Positions 60,297 to 64,000 of a stretch of 64,000 bases of DNA are shown here, one piece after another (positions within the stretch are counted from its first letter, which is position 1; each line of letters begins with the position of its first letter). Source of the stretch: an uncultured Porphyromonadaceae bacterium. Lineage in GTDB: Bacteria > Bacteroidota > Bacteroidia > Bacteroidales > Coprobacteraceae. The DNA lies in the NCBI GenBank assembly GCA_900545915.1, contig URAV01000019.1:1-64000 (forward strand). Direction: 5' to 3'. The position numbers and the translations under genes are program-made. The notes below the pieces were generated by a model that was given only the letters and a program-made list of their open reading frames with translations, ran no database searches and was not told the DNA's origin.

Positions 60297-61481
60297 ATGG
60301 ATATGAAAGCAAAAAGTTTTTATCAGGAACTCATGGATAAAGGATATTCGCGCCGGGACTTTCTCAAATTCTGCGGAATGATGGGTGCTATGCTCGGACT
60401 ACAAAGTTCAGGAGTCGCACAAGTCGTAGATGCTTTGCAGAACAAACCGAGAAAACCTGTTTTGTGGTATCACTTCCAAGAATGTACCTGTTGTAGCGAA
60501 TCATTCTTGCGTTCATCACATCCTCTGGTAGGCCAAATTCTATTAGAAATGATTTCTCTCGATTACTCCGACACCTTAATGGCTGCAGCCGGAGAACAGG
60601 CCGAAGAAGTTCGCCACCAAGCCATGAAAGATAATTACGGACATTATATCATGATCGTAGAAGGGTCAGTACCTTTAGGAAGTCCAGGATATTGCACCAT
60701 AGCTGGACGTGATGCGAAATCGATATTCGATGAAGGCGCTGCAGGGGCTGAAGCTATTATCGCATGGGGAAATTGTGCATCTTCAGGGTGTATTCAACAC
60801 GCTTATCCCAATCCGACTAAAACAGAGCCCGTTCATAAAATATATTCGGGAAAACCTATTATCAATGTTCAGGGTTGTCCACCTATTGCAGATGTCATGG
60901 CCGGCGTCATTACTTATATCCTGACATTCGATAAACTTCCCGAATTGGATAACATGGGACGTCCGTCTGTATTTTACGGACGACGAATACATGACACTTG
61001 TTACCGCCGTCCTGCCTATGATGCAGGATTATTCGTTCAATCATTCGATGATGAAAACGCTAAGAAAGGTTACTGTCTCTACTACATGGGCTGCAAAGGC
61101 CCCAATACGTTCAACTCCTGTGCTGTAATCAAATGGAACAACAGCATCAGTTACCCGATCCAGTCGGGACACGGTTGCATCGGTTGTGCCGAACCTAATT
61201 TCTGGGATTACGGCCCACTATATAGTCACATACCTTATGTTCACGGTATAGGAATAGAAGCAACAGCCGATAAGATAGGGGCTGGATTAAGCGCCGTAGC
61301 CTTAGGCGGAGTTCTGGCACATGCAGTAGTTACCAATATACAAAAACATAAGTTGATCAAAAATCAAATGGATGATCTGAGTATAAATGAAGAGGATTTC
61401 GACAAGACAGAATCGCATCTGGAAAATGAAAAAGAGAAAATAGAACAAAAAATAAAAACAGAAGAAACAGATAAACTGTAG
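60297..61481 (+). CDS. hyaA: [NiFe]-hydrogenase small subunit with extra proximal-cluster cysteines
   Basis: A 394-residue electron-transfer subunit of a membrane-bound uptake hydrogenase. A Tat signal is present (SRRDFLKFCGMM, about residue 18). The proximal cluster region reads ECTCCSESF, so the two usual cysteines are joined by the extra one equivalent to Cys19 of E. coli Hyd-1, and CASSGC supplies the pair equivalent to Cys115 and Cys120. These six cysteines define the [4Fe-3S] cluster of oxygen-tolerant group 1d enzymes. Distal and medial sites lie in IHDTC, GYCLYYMGCKGPNTFNSC and GCIGCAEPNFWD. A C-terminal helix (about 325-345) anchors it, followed by a charged tail of about 45 residues. 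An ATG at 60303 is an alternative start. Confidence 0.96.
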   Translation: MDMKAKSFYQELMDKGYSRRDFLKFCGMMGAMLGLQSSGVAQVVDALQNKPRKPVLWYHFQECTCCSESFLRSSHPLVGQILLEMISLDYSDTLMAAAGEQAEEVRHQAMKDNYGHYIMIVEGSVPLGSPGYCTIAGRDAKSIFDEGAAGAEAIIAWGNCASSGCIQHAYPNPTKTEPVHKIYSGKPIINVQGCPPIADVMAGVITYILTFDKLPELDNMGRPSVFYGRRIHDTCYRRPAYDAGLFVQSFDDENAKKGYCLYYMGCKGPNTFNSCAVIKWNNSISYPIQSGHGCIGCAEPNFWDYGPLYSHIPYVHGIGIEATADKIGAGLSAVALGGVLAHAVVTNIQKHKLIKNQMDDLSINEEDFDKTESHLENEKEKIEQKIKTEETDKL

Positions 61482-61493
61482 TAAGACATAGCT

Positions 61494-63212
61494 ATGAGTA
61501 CACGAGTTGTTGTTGATCCGATTACCAGAATCGAGGGTCATTTAAGGATAGAAGCAGATATTGAGAACGGTATTATCAAAGATGCCTTTTCTACCGGTAC
61601 AATGGTACGCGGCATTGAAATTATTGCACAAAACCGTGATCCGAGAGAAGTCTGGGCTTATGTAGGACGTGTATGCGGAGTATGTACGTCTATACATTCT
61701 CTGGCCTCGGTCAGGGCTGTAGAGAATGCGCTGGGAATCATTATTCCACCGAATGCGGAACGTGTACGAAGTCTCATGCAAATAGCACTTACAGAACAAG
61801 ATCATGTAGTTCATTTCTATCAATTACAGGCTTTGGACTGGGTAGATGTAGTTTCAGCGCTCAAAGCAGATCCGAAAAAAACATCTGCCATCGCTCAAAG
61901 CATCTCGGCATGGCCGAAAAGTTCGATAGGTTATTTTACGGACATACAGAAGAAAATCAAAAAATTTGTCGAATCCAGCAAACTCGGGATCTTTGCAAAC
62001 GGATACTGGGGACATCCGGCGTACAAATTACCTCCGGAAGTCAATCTGTTGGGAGTAGCCCACTATCTGGAAGCTCTGGAAGTACAAAAAGATATAGTAA
62101 AAGTACAAACTATTTTCGGAGGTAAAAATCCTCATCCCAATTATTTAGTCGGGGGAATGGCATGTGCGGTCAATATCAATGATCCCAATGCCATTAATCT
62201 GGAACGTCTCAGTTATGTAGCCGAAATTATTCAAACAACTCAGAATTTTGTCCGGCAAGTTTACCTGCCCGACGTACTTGCTATTGCATCCTACTATCCC
62301 GAATGGACAAAAATAGGAGGTGGATTGCGAAATTATATTTCATACGGAGACTATCCCACGGGAAATTATGGGGAACTAAGTACTTACAAAAGTCCGAGAG
62401 GAATCATCATAAACCGAGATCTACACCACATCGAAGATTTCGATCCTTATGCAATGGACGGACTTCAGGAATACGTGAACAATTCATGGTACAGTTACAG
62501 TGAAGGTAAAGATGTCGGGTTGCACCCTTCTATCGGAGAAACGAATCTGGATTACACCGGTCCTACCCCTCCCTACCAATATCTGGACAATTCTCAACCT
62601 TATAGCTGGATAAAGACCCCACGTTATAAGAACCGACCTATGGAAACCGGTCCTTTGGCTCGTATGATTGTCGGTTATGCTTCCGGTCGAGACGATTATA
62701 AAGAATTGACTGATCGCTGCTTAAAGCAACTAAATGTTCCCTTTGAAGCTATGTATTCAACAGTAGGACGAACTCTGGCACGTGCTATGGAATCGAATCT
62801 ACTAGCAGACTGGATGCAGGATTTCTATATTCAATTGCTGCAAAATATAAAATCGGGAGATTACCGAATGTTCAACAATATATATTGGGAGCCTTCTACT
62901 TGGCCTCAAAAAGCTCAAGGAATCGGACTGGCAGAAGCACCTCGCGGATCGTTAGCACACTATGTCAATATAGAAAATAAACAAATAAAAAACTATCAGA
63001 TGGTAGTCCCGACGACATGGAACGCCTCTCCAAGAGATACAAAGGGACAACGCTCCTCTTTTGAAGAATCATTATTGGGTACTCCCGTACATGATGCTTC
63101 AGCTCCATTGGAAATCATACGCACCATTCATTCTTTTGATCCGTGTATGGCTTGTGCCGTACATCTATACGATGAAGAAGGAAAACATGTACACCAGTTC
63201 GACACTCTATAA
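61494..63212 (+). CDS. hyaB: [NiFe]-hydrogenase large catalytic subunit
   Basis: A 572-residue catalytic subunit carrying the NiFe(CN)2CO site. The N-terminal ligand motif is RVCGVCTSIHSLASVRAVE (about residue 57), the C-terminal one is DPCMACAVH, and 15 residues (LYDEEGKHVHQFDTL) follow, to be removed by a maturation endopeptidase after nickel insertion. No such protease gene (hyaD/hybD) lies before the window edge; it is expected downstream. Export is with the small subunit on the Tat pathway. It is 12 bases from hyaA. Confidence 0.97.
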   Translation: MSTRVVVDPITRIEGHLRIEADIENGIIKDAFSTGTMVRGIEIIAQNRDPREVWAYVGRVCGVCTSIHSLASVRAVENALGIIIPPNAERVRSLMQIALTEQDHVVHFYQLQALDWVDVVSALKADPKKTSAIAQSISAWPKSSIGYFTDIQKKIKKFVESSKLGIFANGYWGHPAYKLPPEVNLLGVAHYLEALEVQKDIVKVQTIFGGKNPHPNYLVGGMACAVNINDPNAINLERLSYVAEIIQTTQNFVRQVYLPDVLAIASYYPEWTKIGGGLRNYISYGDYPTGNYGELSTYKSPRGIIINRDLHHIEDFDPYAMDGLQEYVNNSWYSYSEGKDVGLHPSIGETNLDYTGPTPPYQYLDNSQPYSWIKTPRYKNRPMETGPLARMIVGYASGRDDYKELTDRCLKQLNVPFEAMYSTVGRTLARAMESNLLADWMQDFYIQLLQNIKSGDYRMFNNIYWEPSTWPQKAQGIGLAEAPRGSLAHYVNIENKQIKNYQMVVPTTWNASPRDTKGQRSSFEESLLGTPVHDASAPLEIIRTIHSFDPCMACAVHLYDEEGKHVHQFDTL

Positions 63213-63226
63213 TAAATCAGATAGTC

Positions 63227-64000
63227 ATGATCAGTAAAAAAGCTCACCTAAGAGAAGTATATGTATGGCAATTACCCGTCAGAATTTTTCATTGGGTAAA
63301 CGCATTCGCCATTACGATACTATGTATTACCGGCTACATTATAGGAGATCCTCCAGCGATAATGCACGGGACAGCACCGGAATTTAATTACTGGTTCGGA
63401 TGGGTACGGCTGACACATTTCATAGCCGCATTTATTTTTATAATCAACTTTTTGGTACGCATTTACTGGTTCTTCGCCGGAAATACATTTTCCCGGTGGC
63501 CTAATTACATACCTTTGACTAAAAAACAATGGAGAGGAATTTTCGAAACGACTAAAGTGGACGTTCTGTTACTATCTCCTAAACCGGTTTACGATATCGG
63601 GCACAACAGTCTCGCCGCGTTTACTTATTTCGGACTATTTCTCATAATGATTATACAGTCTGTTACCGGACTGGCAATGTTCTATGTAGATTCCGACAGT
63701 ATTTTAGCTCCGTTTTTCAGCAAACTGCTAATCATTATGGGAGGATTTTATCCGGTAAGAGATATACATCATATTCTCATGTGGGCGTTTATCCTATTCG
63801 CCATTGTTCATATTTATCTGGTATTTTACCACGATTATATCGAACGAAACGGCATTGCATCATCGATCATCGGCGGCTGGAAATTTATAGACGAACGTCT
63901 CGTAAAAGAATACGAAGACGAACAAAGAACAAAACACAAGATCGTTCTTAAAAAAGAGAAAGAAAAATTATTGAAGAAGGAAATCGAAATAAAAGAAAAA
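63227..64000 (+). CDS. hyaC: Hydrogenase b-type cytochrome subunit, partial (3' end outside the window)
   Basis: The reading frame opens at the ATG at 63227 and has no stop before the edge (258 codons). It matches Ni/Fe-hydrogenase cytochrome b: start VYVWQLPVRIFHWVNAFAI with the haem-ligand His, GYIIGDPP, RLTHFIAAFIFI, and DIHHILMWAFILFAIVHIYL near residue 185; four helices and conserved His residues for two haems. It passes electrons to quinone. After the last helix there is a long Lys/Glu-rich tail (from about residue 222) longer than in E. coli HyaC, with coiled-coil character. It is 14 bases after hyaB. Confidence 0.92.
   Translation, partial: MISKKAHLREVYVWQLPVRIFHWVNAFAITILCITGYIIGDPPAIMHGTAPEFNYWFGWVRLTHFIAAFIFIINFLVRIYWFFAGNTFSRWPNYIPLTKKQWRGIFETTKVDVLLLSPKPVYDIGHNSLAAFTYFGLFLIMIIQSVTGLAMFYVDSDSILAPFFSKLLIIMGGFYPVRDIHHILMWAFILFAIVHIYLVFYHDYIERNGIASSIIGGWKFIDERLVKEYEDEQRTKHKIVLKKEKEKLLKKEIEIKEK

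Overview
The window is a chromosomal stretch from a low-GC Gram-negative anaerobe of the order Bacteroidales. Support comes from a SusC/SusD outer-membrane pair, lipoproteins with acidic residues straight after the lipid-bearing cysteine, several candidate promoters with the Bacteroidetes -7 motif TAnnTTTG, weak Shine-Dalgarno sites, and gene neighbourhoods typical of gut Bacteroidales (Barnesiella, Coprobacter or Parabacteroides relatives are plausible, but I cannot fix the genus). No rRNA, tRNA, prophage, transposase gene or CRISPR array was recognised.

Layout. 0.25-11.3 kb (minus): a SusC-SusD-lipoprotein-lipoprotein uptake locus followed by an M16 peptidase and a metallophosphoesterase, with no glycoside hydrolase. 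12-18.7 kb (plus): tsaC/sua5-type gene, polyprenyl sugar-phosphate transferase, two ClC transporters, fmt and a DUF454 membrane protein. 18.8-29.3 kb (minus): recQ, UDP-glucose dehydrogenase, a second sugar-phosphate transferase, a DUF349 coiled-coil protein, a solitary cas6, an M16 peptidase, a cyclophilin and a DUF2007 protein. 29.7-36.8 kb (plus): cysQ, SLC13-type permease, cysC, cysD, cysN and a PAPS-dependent sulfotransferase, a complete sulfate activation and sulfonation operon without reductive genes. 36.9-42.5 kb (minus): META-domain lipoprotein, NmrA-like protein, nhaA, lepA. 42.8-53.7 kb (plus): OmpR/HisKA two-component pair, a hypothetical protein, a large MG2/TonB-plug protein, two acyl-CoA ligases, an ACT protein, a membrane protein and xpt. 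53.8-64 kb: a [NiFe]-hydrogenase locus with hypF-hypA-hypB-methyltransferase to the left and hypC-hypD-hypE-hyaA-hyaB-hyaC to the right; hyaC runs off the end.

How the parts work together. The sulfate operon should import sulfate, make APS (CysDN) and PAPS (CysC), donate sulfonate to an acceptor through the sulfotransferase, and clear the PAP by-product with CysQ. The hydrogenase locus encodes an exported, membrane-anchored uptake hydrogenase that should feed electrons from H2 through a b-type cytochrome to quinone; its small subunit carries both extra cysteines of oxygen-tolerant group 1d enzymes.

The most notable non-genic signal is a family of dispersed, non-coding, MITE-like elements (about 125-180 bp when complete) with inverted ends close to GCCTGTCTAAATTTTCC and a conserved internal hairpin GATAGCCCGCTATC. 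At least seven full, degenerate or truncated copies lie in intergenic positions. Other points worth attention are a degenerate APS-kinase-like tail on CysN, an orphan Cas6, a possible short transcript at 39.0 kb and a 26-bp perfect-arm palindrome at 48.9 kb.
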